Below, one piece after another: positions 52,233 to 60,413 of a stretch of 64,000 nucleotides of DNA. The stretch is from contig NZ_SZNK01000001.1 of assembly GCF_005217615.1 (NCBI RefSeq), forward strand, positions 3,740,001 to 3,804,000, written 5' to 3'. Under the pieces are notes generated by a model. That model worked only from the letters and a program-made list of their open reading frames with translations. It was not told the DNA's origin and did not search any database. Origin of the DNA: Brevibacillus antibioticus. Its GTDB lineage: Bacteria > Bacillota > Bacilli > Brevibacillales > Brevibacillaceae. A program made the position numbers and the translations under genes. Each line of letters begins with the position of its first letter. The first letter of the stretch is position 1.

Positions 52233-52952
52233 GTGAAAGATCACATTTTAATTGTCGATGACAATCTGGAAATTATTGAACTGCTAGAAGACATTTTGGA
52301 GAACGAAGGCTTCACCGTTTCCTCCGCAGAGAGCGGAGAAGATGCACTCTCCCTGCTCAGCCAAGGAGAGCGACCCAACCTGATCCTTTTGGATATTATG
52401 ATGCCCAACATGAGTGGCTACGAGCTCTGCTCTCAAATTCGCCGTGAGTGGGATTTGCCTATACTGTTTCTCAGTGCAAAAGGAAAAGCGGTAGATAAGG
52501 TAGTCGGCTTCGAAATCGGCGCAGACGATTACATCACGAAGCCTTTTGATACAGAAGAGCTGCTCGCTCGCATTCGTGCCCACCTTCGTCGCTATGAGCG
52601 CATTCGCAAACATACCGAAGAGCAGCCTGAGAAGGAAACAGCCTCTTCTCCAATTACAGTTTTGAAATTCAAGGACCTGGAAATTCATAAAGAAACGTAT
52701 TCCGTTTATGTATGTAATCAAAAGATTGAGCTCTCTACAAAAGAATTTCAACTGCTCACATTCCTCGCAGAAAACGCGGGCATCGTTTTTACTAGAGAGC
52801 AAATTTATGACCGTGTCTGGGGATATGGTTATGGCTCGCTCAATACAGTGACCGTCCATATCAAAAACCTCCGTGAAAAGCTGGAAACAGAACGGCAGTT
52901 CATCAAAACACAATGGGGGACAGGCTACGTATTTATCGGGGAGAAGCTTTAA
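52233..52952 (+). CDS. OmpR/PhoB-family response regulator
   Basis: A 239-residue regulator. The receiver has IVDDNLEIIELL, the phospho-acceptor D54 in ILLDIMMPNMSGYE and the switch residues in FLSAKGKAVD and ITKPFD. The winged-helix effector (about 143-239) carries LSTKEFQLLTFLAEN and YDRVWGYGYGSLNTVTVHI. It resembles VanR/CssR-type regulators; the stimulus is unknown. GTG start after GGGGG. It is followed by the sensor kinase without any gap. Confidence 0.93.
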   Translation: MKDHILIVDDNLEIIELLEDILENEGFTVSSAESGEDALSLLSQGERPNLILLDIMMPNMSGYELCSQIRREWDLPILFLSAKGKAVDKVVGFEIGADDYITKPFDTEELLARIRAHLRRYERIRKHTEEQPEKETASSPITVLKFKDLEIHKETYSVYVCNQKIELSTKEFQLLTFLAENAGIVFTREQIYDRVWGYGYGSLNTVTVHIKNLREKLETERQFIKTQWGTGYVFIGEKL

Positions 52953-54338
52953 ATGAGCTTACGCAATAAAATTTTACTCTCCTTCATTGCCTTGCTCACA
53001 CTCAATATTTTGTTGTTTAAATTTGTTTTTCAAGACATTATTGTCGCTCAACTCAAAAATGATCGGCATAATCAGTACCAGGCTGAGAAGGAAGCCGCAG
53101 AGAAGGTCATGCTCAATCAACTGCTTCTCGTCAGTAATTTCAAGGACCCAGTCGAACGCTTGGAGCTTGATAAGCAGTTGCCAGACGACGTGATGTACCG
53201 AATGGTCGTGAAGGATGCTAATGGTAACACCATCTACAGCAAAACATCACGCGCCTATAATTTGAAAATGCCTTCTCCCTCCTCATCAAGCCGTGGCGAA
53301 TCTGCCAAGCAAAGTGACCTCAAAGTGGTCGCTGAGTACCATTTTCAGCAGGAGCCACCGCGTGTAGGGGAGATCGTTGTTTATTTCTACACAGATGATT
53401 ACGACATGATGGCGACAACAGGGGTTTCCATGATGCTTTTGTTTATTTACGGAAGCATTAGTCTGGTGGGATTGATTCTGCTCGCTTTGTTCGTTCGCTG
53501 GATACTACGACCCGTGAACGAATTATCGCGCGTCACCCAAGAAATCCAGGAAGGGAAGCGGCTGGTCACTTTTACGTATCGCTCGCATGATGAGTTTGGG
53601 CAACTCTTTCGATATTTCGGGGATATGGTTGATGAGCTTCGTTTAGCGGAAGAAAGACAGGCCGAAATGATTGCTTCAATCGCCCACGACTTCCGCACAC
53701 CTCTTACCACGATCAAAGGGTATGCGTCATATATCGGCTCTGGTCGTGTGGCGGATATGACCAAAATACAGAAACAGATGGGCAAAATCGAGCTAAAAAC
53801 GACGGACTTAGAAAAGCTGCTGGATGAGTTGCAGGACTTCACCACCCAAAGCTCCGAAGTTCGACTCGACATTAACCGCATTCATGTCAAAAGCTTCTTG
53901 AGAGGAATCATTGAGGACTATTTGCCAAGAATCAAAGAGGCAGGCCTCACCTTTCAATGGAAGCTGCGCATCTCCAATGAACTACACATTGAAGCGGATG
54001 AGACCAAGCTGCGCCGTGTCATGGAAAACTTGATGAACAACGCCATTCACTACAACAAGCCCGATGGCTCCATTTACCTTACTTGTGATCAGCGAGAAGG
54101 ACATGTCCTTTTTACTGTCATCGACAAAGGTGAAGGAATCGCTACTGAAGATTTGCCGAAGATTTTCACCAAGTTTTATCGGACGGAAAAATCACGAAAT
54201 CGCAATAGCGGCGGTACAGGCTTAGGCTTAACGATTTGCAAGAGCATCGTCCGGCTTCATGGCGGAGATCTCAGGGTAAACAGTGAACTGGGAATGGGAA
54301 GCAGTTTCTCCTTCACCATCCCCTTCTTCCACGGGTAG
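52953..54338 (+). CDS. Sensor histidine kinase of the preceding response regulator
   Basis: A 461-residue kinase. One N-terminal membrane segment, an extracytoplasmic domain (about 30-150), a second membrane segment (about 157-180), HAMP (about 180-232) and the catalytic core: H245 in SIAHDFRTPLTTIKGY, N-box NLMNNAIHYN, G1 DKGEGIA, G2 GGTGLGLT. Start immediately after the regulator stop with GGGGAG upstream, so the pair is translationally coupled. No adjacent target gene; the next gene on either side is on another strand or terminated. Confidence 0.93.
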   Translation: MSLRNKILLSFIALLTLNILLFKFVFQDIIVAQLKNDRHNQYQAEKEAAEKVMLNQLLLVSNFKDPVERLELDKQLPDDVMYRMVVKDANGNTIYSKTSRAYNLKMPSPSSSSRGESAKQSDLKVVAEYHFQQEPPRVGEIVVYFYTDDYDMMATTGVSMMLLFIYGSISLVGLILLALFVRWILRPVNELSRVTQEIQEGKRLVTFTYRSHDEFGQLFRYFGDMVDELRLAEERQAEMIASIAHDFRTPLTTIKGYASYIGSGRVADMTKIQKQMGKIELKTTDLEKLLDELQDFTTQSSEVRLDINRIHVKSFLRGIIEDYLPRIKEAGLTFQWKLRISNELHIEADETKLRRVMENLMNNAIHYNKPDGSIYLTCDQREGHVLFTVIDKGEGIATEDLPKIFTKFYRTEKSRNRNSGGTGLGLTICKSIVRLHGGDLRVNSELGMGSSFSFTIPFFHG

Positions 54339-54360
54339 CTTTCACAAGCTACCCTTTCTT
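54333..54360 (+). terminator. Terminator overlapping the sensor-kinase stop
   Basis: A 9-bp stem GGGTAGCTT / AAGCTACCC whose left arm contains the TAG stop, followed by TTTCTTT. The remaining 54361-54528 gap is AT-rich and shows no gene. Confidence 0.75.
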
Positions 54361-54528
54361 TATATTGATTTATTCTTAGTTAATTTTTTCTTTATATTTT
54401 ACAAGTAAAATAATTTTTGTAAGCATGTTGCTTTCAGTGATAAATAACCCCCAGTTCGGTATCTGACACAATCGGCGAAACCGTATTGATAAGATGCCTC
54501 TTTTTTTGCCCTCCGTTTCCATTTTTTT

Positions 54529-55869
54529 CTATCTCTTCTCCAAACGCATCGGTAGTCCGTTCTTGGGACGCAAGGTAACCAACGGCTCAGGCTCTACTGT
54601 CTGATTCGGTTCAGCCAGTCGTAGTCGATATCGCTGTGCGATCGTCGCCAGTAGCAAAGCTGCCTCCATCAAAGCAAAGTTGTTCCCGATACAAACACGC
54701 GGCCCGCCGCCAAACGGGAAATAAGCATAAGCTGGATTTCGTTTTAAGAGATCGCTGTCAAAACGCTCTGGAATGAATTGTTCAGGCTGTTCATAATAGC
54801 GTGGGTTACGGTGCATGACAAATTGGCTCATCATCAGTGTTTCGCCAGGCTTGTATGTGTGACCGCCGATCTCAACCTCTTCTACCACTTCCCGGTTAAT
54901 CGTCCAGGCCGCAGGGTAGAGCCTCAGCGTTTCCTGTACAATGAGATTCGTATACTTCAGCTGGGGAAGATCCTCGACTGTCGGCAGCTTTTCACACAGA
55001 ACCGTCGACAGCTCGTCATGCAGCTTTTTCTCCACCTCGGGATATGTAGCCAGCAAATAGAAAATCCATGACATGGTATTCGCCGTCGTCTCATGGCCAG
55101 CTACAAAAATGGTCATGACCTCATCGCGCACCTGCTCGTCTGTCATTCCTTCCCCATCATCTTCATCACGCGCTGCCAAAAGCATCCCCAACAAGTCCTT
55201 ATGCTCCTCTCCTTCGCTATTACGCCGAGCTTCGATCAAGGAGTAGATCGTTTTGTCCAGCAGCTCACTCGACTCCAGGAACTCCCGATTGCCTTTGGTA
55301 GGTACGGACAACGGAATGTCGATAAAAGAGGAGCCTTTGTTTGCCACGTACTTCAAACCAACATCAATGGCATGTCCAATCTGATCGGCGCCTTCCTTGA
55401 CGGTTTTGCCGAACATCGTCTCTGTAATGATCGCAAGGGTTACTTTCATCATGTCTGAATGAATATCGCGAAGCTCTCCGGTTTTCCAATCCGCCATGAG
55501 ATCCACTGCTTGCCGGACCATTACCTCCCCGTAGTTGGCGATACGTTCTCGATGAAAAGCTGGCTGCATAAGCCTCCGTTGTCGCAGGTGCTTTTTTCCT
55601 TCACTGGTGAGAATCCCATCCCCTACGACAGGTCGTGCCGCCTGCAATCCTTTCCCTTTCCGAAAATGCGCCTGCTTGCTGACCAAAACCTCTTTGATGT
55701 GATCCGGATTCGTTAACAGGTAAATATGGCGGGAAGGACCGAAGCGAAAATGGACGACTTCTCCATGCTCTTCTACAGCGTCGCGGATAAACTGAAGCGG
55801 CGATCTGCGAAATGCCATCAAATTCCCTGAGATCGGAAGGCCTTTTGGACCGGTGATCGTGATATTCAT
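54529..55869 (-). CDS. Cytochrome P450
   Basis: A 446-residue soluble P450. The heme-binding motif is FPFGGGPRVCIGNN with the heme-thiolate C393; the oxygen-activation helix motif is FVAGHETTANT and ExxR is in VQETLRLYP. The whole is CYP4/CYP102-like in style, so a fatty-acid or alkane hydroxylase is a reasonable guess, not proof. No redox partner gene is adjacent. Start follows AGGAGG. A single-gene unit. Confidence 0.94.
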   Translation of the reverse strand: MNITITGPKGLPISGNLMAFRRSPLQFIRDAVEEHGEVVHFRFGPSRHIYLLTNPDHIKEVLVSKQAHFRKGKGLQAARPVVGDGILTSEGKKHLRQRRLMQPAFHRERIANYGEVMVRQAVDLMADWKTGELRDIHSDMMKVTLAIITETMFGKTVKEGADQIGHAIDVGLKYVANKGSSFIDIPLSVPTKGNREFLESSELLDKTIYSLIEARRNSEGEEHKDLLGMLLAARDEDDGEGMTDEQVRDEVMTIFVAGHETTANTMSWIFYLLATYPEVEKKLHDELSTVLCEKLPTVEDLPQLKYTNLIVQETLRLYPAAWTINREVVEEVEIGGHTYKPGETLMMSQFVMHRNPRYYEQPEQFIPERFDSDLLKRNPAYAYFPFGGGPRVCIGNNFALMEAALLLATIAQRYRLRLAEPNQTVEPEPLVTLRPKNGLPMRLEKR

Positions 55870-55936
55870 GGGTCTCCTCCTTTTTTACATGCAAAAATCC
55901 TACCGATAGTATCCGGCACAATAAGGAGATTATGCG

Positions 55937-55967
55937 AAAAAAAGCCACCCGAACTTCGGATGGCTTA
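55937..55967 (-). terminator. Intrinsic terminator after bioY
   Basis: On the minus strand AAGCCATCCGAA / TTCGGGTGGCTT (one wobble/mismatch) followed by TTTTTCGC. Confidence 0.85.
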
Positions 55968-55981
55968 AAAATTCATTTTGT

Positions 55982-56545
55982 TTATCGTGTAATAGGTTGA
56001 TCTGTGCGCAACAGACGAGAAGCAATCAGTCGCTCGCGTACCTTGATGCCAATCAAAGAAGCCAGAACTGCTTTGACAACCCCTACAATAAGGAAAGGCG
56101 TTACACCAAAAGCGACAGCTTTATCCCAAGGAATGTCCATGACGTATTTGAGCTGAACAGCACCAAAAGCGAGTGTGACAAACATGCCAATGATATTGGC
56201 GATGATGGCGTTTTTCAAGGTGAATCTTGTTTTCTCCAAGTAGAGTCCGGTCACATAAGCGGTTGCAATAAACCCAAATATGTACCCGCCGGATTTTCCG
56301 ACCAATATTTGCAATCCGCCTTTTGCCTCACTGAATACAGGCAATCCGACTGCACCGAGCAAAACGTAAATAACCAAAGCCAGTGTCCCGTATCGTTTTC
56401 CCAAAATGGTCGCCGTCAGCCCTACTGCTAACGTCTGCGCGGTAATCGGAATCAACGGCAAAGGAATAGTCACCTGCGACAATACCGCAGTCATTGCAGC
56501 AAAGATGGCAGAGAGCAATAGCCATCTCAAGCGTTCGTTTCTCAT
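55982..56545 (-). CDS. bioY: Biotin ECF transporter S component BioY
   Basis: A 187-residue integral membrane protein with about six hydrophobic segments. Family features are QVTIPLPLIPITAQTLAVGL near the N-terminus, GAVGLPVFSEAKGGLQILVGKSGGYIFGF in the middle and AFGVTPFLIVGVVKAVLAS near the end. It captures biotin and works with a shared ECF module elsewhere. A near-perfect BirA operator lies 20 bp upstream of the start, so it should be repressed when biotin is plentiful. The ribosome site is GGAGG. Confidence 0.95.
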   Translation of the reverse strand: MRNERLRWLLLSAIFAAMTAVLSQVTIPLPLIPITAQTLAVGLTATILGKRYGTLALVIYVLLGAVGLPVFSEAKGGLQILVGKSGGYIFGFIATAYVTGLYLEKTRFTLKNAIIANIIGMFVTLAFGAVQLKYVMDIPWDKAVAFGVTPFLIVGVVKAVLASLIGIKVRERLIASRLLRTDQPITR

Positions 56546-56562
56546 GCGTACTAGCCTCCGTT

Positions 56563-56593
56563 TTGTTAACTAAAGATGTTATAAGGTTAACAA
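56563..56593 (-). promoter_or_regulatory. BirA (biotin repressor) operator of bioY
   Basis: TTGTTAACC and GTTAACAA on the minus strand face each other across about 14-15 bases, matching the known BirA operator of Bacilli (TTGTTAAC-N-GTTAACAA). It lies directly upstream of the bioY ribosome site. Confidence 0.88.
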
Positions 56594-56639
56594 AATAATA
56601 ATACGCATCTGCCCTTTTGTAAATCCCCGTTCTGTCCGC

Positions 56640-57212
56640 CTATCTTTTTGCTTGTTGATCCATGTATAGCTGCAGCTTTTGAAGGGACTGAACCGTATAA
56701 TCGATTAATTCGTTCAGGTCATCGATGTTGCCTTCATCAATTTTCCGATGAAAGTCCAGCGTCACCTGGTTGGTTATTTGCTTCGGTGGCCAATCGATTC
56801 GATGCTCTTCTAGCTTAGCCGATACTTTCTGTGTAATATACGGTCGCTGCCCCCAGATGTCATTGAGAATCGAAGTAATTTCTCTCGCTTCTGCGGGTAC
56901 ATCTCTGTAATTTTCCATCTGCAAGTAAAAATGGATGCAAATCGTACATCCGATATGATCTGTCAACGGCTGTTCTAGCTGCTCGGCTGCAATATCAGCT
57001 AACTGGGTACGAAGCTGCATCTCAGCACGGACAGCTGCAGTATGATCATGTTGATCAGCCAGCTTGAACTGGATCTGAAATTGTCGATGGAATGTAGCCA
57101 TATCCATGACATCCGAACGGTTCGTAATCGTGATTGCCCCTTCGAAGTCCCGGTCGTATACTGCACCTTCCAACACAACCCTGATATTGTCAAAAACAAG
57201 CGGATGAAACAT
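56640..57212 (-). CDS. Hypothetical protein (190 aa)
   Basis: ATG at 57212 lies six bases after GGAGGG. The sequence reads as a mixed alpha/beta protein without signal peptide or membrane helix; it begins MFHPLVFDNIRVVLEGAVYD and has a long helix near the end (DDLNELIDYTVQSLQKLQLYMDQQ). I do not recognise the family. It is divergent from the next small membrane protein gene and separate from bioY. Confidence 0.75.
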   Translation of the reverse strand: MFHPLVFDNIRVVLEGAVYDRDFEGAITITNRSDVMDMATFHRQFQIQFKLADQHDHTAAVRAEMQLRTQLADIAAEQLEQPLTDHIGCTICIHFYLQMENYRDVPAEAREITSILNDIWGQRPYITQKVSAKLEEHRIDWPPKQITNQVTLDFHRKIDEGNIDDLNELIDYTVQSLQKLQLYMDQQAKR

Positions 57213-57368
57213 ATCGAACCCTCCTTTTCCCAAGCAATCGGGCCCTTTCTATTTACAGTATATAGCATGCCTGCTTTCTCCTTGTTTTGCAAGCAGACCG
57301 ACTTCCCCATAGCGGGGCCTCCAGGAGAGTGGTACCATGAGAGTGATCCAACCTTCGAGGTGACAGCC

Positions 57369-57674
57369 ATGTTTTTAATCGGAATTCTAATCGTTGTTGC
57401 AATCCTTGGTGAAATTATTCATCGTTTGAATCCATGGAAAAAGCCAGAACCTGCCTATGATGATCTCCTCGCCCAAATCAAACAGACAGACTGGTACCAG
57501 GAGTTGTCTCGTGATCAGGCGTGTCGTTTCGTTCTGGACAACGATCCGCATGTCCAAGCCTACTATGCGAGTACGTACGAAGCCAAACGTCTCCTTACAC
57601 AGGAAGGCTTTCAATTGGGACTGATTGATTACGTCAAGCAGGAAGCTGCAAAGCACGCCGAAAAATCACGCTGA
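57369..57674 (+). CDS. Small membrane-anchored hypothetical protein (101 aa)
   Basis: ATG follows GAGGTG by eight bases. An N-terminal membrane helix (about residues 2-17, FLIGILIVVAILGEII) precedes a soluble helical part with several tryptophans and aspartates (NPWKKPEPAYDDLLAQ). The open frame reaches upstream to 57042, but that extension overlaps the antisense strand of the neighbouring gene and lacks a ribosome site. No family recognised. Confidence 0.72.
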   Translation: MFLIGILIVVAILGEIIHRLNPWKKPEPAYDDLLAQIKQTDWYQELSRDQACRFVLDNDPHVQAYYASTYEAKRLLTQEGFQLGLIDYVKQEAAKHAEKSR

Positions 57675-57680
57675 CAGGCG

Positions 57681-57715
57681 AAAAAGCCGTTGTTATGGAA
57701 CAGCGGCTTTTTCTT
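57681..57715 (+). terminator. Intrinsic terminator
   Basis: Stem AAAAAGCCG / CGGCTTTTT with an extended TTG / CAG pair, followed by CTTTG. Confidence 0.85.
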
Positions 57716-57727
57716 TGAATCAAAAAA

Positions 57728-57771
57728 AAGGTATACCTGCCATGGCTCATGCCCTGTGGTACACCTGTTTT
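57728..57771 (-). terminator. Intrinsic terminator after the YhfH-like gene
   Basis: On the minus strand AGGTGTACC / GGTATACCT (one wobble) closes a long loop and is followed by TTTTTTTG. Confidence 0.7.
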
Positions 57772-57791
57772 ATCCAGTATTCATGTTCGAA

Positions 57792-57953
57792 TTAGCGTTT
57801 TTGATGATAGTACTTGTAAGCGTCAAAGGATGCGTGCTCTTGGCATGGCGTGCATTCTGTTGCATACGATTCTGCTTGTTCGTGGATCATCTGGCCGCAA
57901 GCAGCACAGCATTTTGCTTCGAGATTGCGAAAGAAAGTAGTGATCGGCGTCAT
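57792..57953 (-). CDS. yhfH: YhfH-family small protein (53 aa)
   Basis: ATG at 57953 lies eight bases after GGGGGG. The 53-residue peptide has two cysteine pairs, AKCCAACG and ATECTPCQ, and ends in a tyrosine/lysine stretch. The pattern FFRNLxxKxCxxCG-x-HEQxExYxxxCxxC fits the YhfH family of Bacilli, short cysteine-rich proteins that probably bind zinc. It is too short for most callers and lies alone between two terminators. Confidence 0.75.
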   Translation of the reverse strand: MTPITTFFRNLEAKCCAACGQMIHEQAESYATECTPCQEHASFDAYKYYHQKR

Positions 57954-58134
57954 GATTAAAACCCCCCGTGTGTTATTATCTGTATTGTATTACAACAGCA
58001 CCTGTTTTATAAAAGTTTGTTATAATACATTACGCCGATTTATCTTTCTCTCGCGCTCATTCTCTCTTTATTGCTCCTTTTTTCGCTGTATTCATACATT
58101 TTTGCAAATTCTGCATCTGTTGTAACACAAGGGC

Positions 58135-59382
58135 CTAAATCAGCAAATTAAATAAATACGGATCATGCGTAATCTCTACATAGCGGATACCGTGCTGCTT
58201 CATCCGACTGACTAGCGGCTGATAGTCGTCTTTGCATTTCATTTCAATCCCAACCAGCGCTGGGCCATTTTCTTTGTTGTTCTTTTTCGTATACTCAAAG
58301 CGTGTGATATCATCATGTGGTCCCAGTACTTTTTCCATAAACTCTCGCAAGGCTCCGGCACGCTGTGGGAAATTGATGACAAAATAGTGCTTCAAGCCCT
58401 CATGCAGCAGGGAGCGTTCCTTGATCTCTTGCATCCGGTCAATGTCGTTGTTTCCACCGCTGATGACACACACTACGTTTTTCCCGGCGATTTGATCCCG
58501 GTAGTAATCGAGAGCAGCAATCGACAGGGCACCTGCAGGTTCTACGACGATGGCATTGCTGTTATACAACTCCAGAATGGTTGTGCATACCTTGCCTTCC
58601 GGGACCAGCACGATGTCATCCAGCAGCTCCTGACAAATACTCATCGTTAGCTGCCCCACTTGCTTGACGGCTGCACCATCGACAAACTTGTCAATTTCAT
58701 CTAAGGTGACAACATCATTTTGCTCCAGAGCGGCTTGCATCGAAGCTGCTCCTGCTGGCTCCACCCCAATGATCTGTGTGTTCGGGCTGATGCCTTTTAC
58801 GTACGTTCCCACACCCGCTGCCAATCCACCTCCGCCGATACTCATAAAGACGAAATCAGCTGGTTCTTCCAAATCATTCATAATCTCCAATCCGACTGTT
58901 CCTTGTCCAGCTACCACCAATGGATCGTCAAATGGATGGACAAAGGTCCGATCTTCCTGAATGCAATACTTCATCGCCTCTGCGAAAGAATCATCGAAGG
59001 TGTCACCGATCAATACAACTTCTACATAGGAGCCGCCAAACAGCTTGACTTGCGATATTTTTTGACGTGGGGTCGTCGCTGGCATAAAGATCGTTCCCTT
59101 GATTTGCAAATGGTTACACGAGTAGGCTACACCCTGCGCATGATTGCCCGCACTTGCACAAACGACACCACGCTCCCGCTCCATTGTCGAAAGATTCCGC
59201 ATGAAATGATAAGCACCGCGGATTTTGAAGGAACGAACGATCTGCAAGTCTTCCCTTTTCAAATACACGTTGCAGCCGTAGCGCTCAGACAGTCCTTTGT
59301 TTTTTTGCAATGGCGTCTTCTCCACCACGTCTTTCAATGCGTGATTGGCTACTACGATGTCTTCCACTCTGACCGTATGCAT
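58135..59382 (-). CDS. ilvA: Threonine ammonia-lyase (threonine deaminase)
   Basis: First step of isoleucine synthesis: converts threonine to 2-oxobutyrate and ammonia with PLP. The 415-residue enzyme has the PLP lysine K53 in VRSFKIRGAY, the phosphate loop SIGGGGLAAG and a serine-rich NHAQGVAYS. The C-terminal ACT-like domain (about 325-415) is single and short, so allosteric control by isoleucine/valine may differ from E. coli IlvA. Preceded by an isoleucine T-box. Start follows AGGAGG. It is not in an ilv operon here. Confidence 0.95.
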   Translation of the reverse strand: MHTVRVEDIVVANHALKDVVEKTPLQKNKGLSERYGCNVYLKREDLQIVRSFKIRGAYHFMRNLSTMERERGVVCASAGNHAQGVAYSCNHLQIKGTIFMPATTPRQKISQVKLFGGSYVEVVLIGDTFDDSFAEAMKYCIQEDRTFVHPFDDPLVVAGQGTVGLEIMNDLEEPADFVFMSIGGGGLAAGVGTYVKGISPNTQIIGVEPAGAASMQAALEQNDVVTLDEIDKFVDGAAVKQVGQLTMSICQELLDDIVLVPEGKVCTTILELYNSNAIVVEPAGALSIAALDYYRDQIAGKNVVCVISGGNNDIDRMQEIKERSLLHEGLKHYFVINFPQRAGALREFMEKVLGPHDDITRFEYTKKNNKENGPALVGIEMKCKDDYQPLVSRMKQHGIRYVEITHDPYLFNLLI

Positions 59383-59435
59383 ATATATGTTCCTCCTAAG
59401 TATCTTCTCTGTTGTTGTAAGGACCAGCCCAAATC

Positions 59436-59790
59436 AAAAAGCCCCCGCCCCAAACCAGCTACGCACAATTTGCGCACGGCTGGCTGAGGCGAGGGCATCG
59501 CGGTACCACTCAGCTTTTCTGTTTCCTCACGAAAAACAGACTTAGGAAGTTCACTATGAAACTCCCGTCCGATAACGAGGACGAATTCGTTGTCCTATAC
59601 TCACTGGCTAGACAAGCTGATTTTCCAGGACAATGCTCCAAGGTGATTTTCAAAACAGGCTGGCGGCCATTCTTTCAGCACAGGGAACGGCTCTCTGCAC
59701 GCTGCTTACTGTTTCTACTCTTCCTTTTCAACGCTCATACATACGAACTATTCGAATTAGTTAAACATTCTACGCCGAAACCCACAACTT
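59436..59790 (-). ncRNA. Isoleucine T-box leader of ilvA
   Basis: On the minus strand the core AGTGGTACCGCG is preceded by a long stem I containing GAAAATCACCTTGGAGC, in which ATC is the Ile specifier. A GC-rich terminator (GCCCTCGCCTC / GGGGCGGGGGC region) ends in TTTTTG. The 5' boundary near 59790 is approximate. The 59383-59892 gap is filled by this leader and the shared terminator next to it. Confidence 0.93.
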
Positions 59791-59828
59791 GTCAATCTTC
59801 TTGTTATTTGGCAGGAAAGCAATGACAA

Positions 59829-59879
59829 AAAAACGGGTTCCTTTTCGAGCGTTTGCACTCAAAACGGTACCCGTTTTTC
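59829..59879. terminator. Bidirectional terminator
   Basis: Stem AAAACGGGTTCC / GGTACCCGTTTT (one internal mismatch region) with U-rich bases on both sides, between the ilvA leader and the next gene. Confidence 0.7.
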
Positions 59880-59892
59880 TATTCGCTACATC

Positions 59893-60234
59893 TTATACTG
59901 CTTCGTAAATCGCTTCGTAACGCTTGCCGATTTCTTCATCCGTCAAACCAGCTTCACGCAGACGGCCGATCAGTGCATTTGCCCAAATCTCAGTGCGCTG
60001 CGCCATTTTTGCGTATTTTTTCGCTTCCTTGATTTTGCGCTTGGAACGATCTTCACCGTTCGACTTGAGGTTGTCGAGGATGAACAGCATGAGCATAGTA
60101 TCTTCCTCGTTCAACGTTTCCCAGCTATCGTTTAGAAACGCGGTTACCTTTTTGTAGTAGCCATCAAACTCGTCAAAAGAAATCTCAGTATCCATGTTGA
60201 GATATTCTTTCATTTTTTCAAATAGATCCTGCAT
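59893..60234 (-). CDS. Hypothetical protein (113 aa), all-helical
   Basis: ATG at 60234 has GGGAG 12 bases upstream. A charged, helical protein without membrane segment or cysteines; long helix SKRKIKEAKKYAKMAQRTEIW in the middle and a C-terminal LREAGLTDEEIGKRYEAI that looks like a helix-turn-helix or TerB-like element. Family not recognised. It is divergent from rlmD, 179 bp apart. Confidence 0.78.
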   Translation of the reverse strand: MQDLFEKMKEYLNMDTEISFDEFDGYYKKVTAFLNDSWETLNEEDTMLMLFILDNLKSNGEDRSKRKIKEAKKYAKMAQRTEIWANALIGRLREAGLTDEEIGKRYEAIYEAV

Positions 60235-60413
60235 GTAATGTCACAACTCCCTCATTATTCTCCGCACTATTATAACAAAAACAACGCTGGACAGGAAGTT
60301 TCCATTATCTGTGGGACTTTCAGAGACACCTGAGACCCTGTCGCAAGCATGCAACCTCTCTCGTAATACTCTATAATAGGGAAATACTGAATTGCTTGAG
60401 GAGAACGGAACAG

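Noticed and set aside
57042-57368. N-terminal extension of the 101-aa membrane protein
   Set aside because: Antisense to the 190-aa gene, no ribosome site, and it would bury the clear membrane start.
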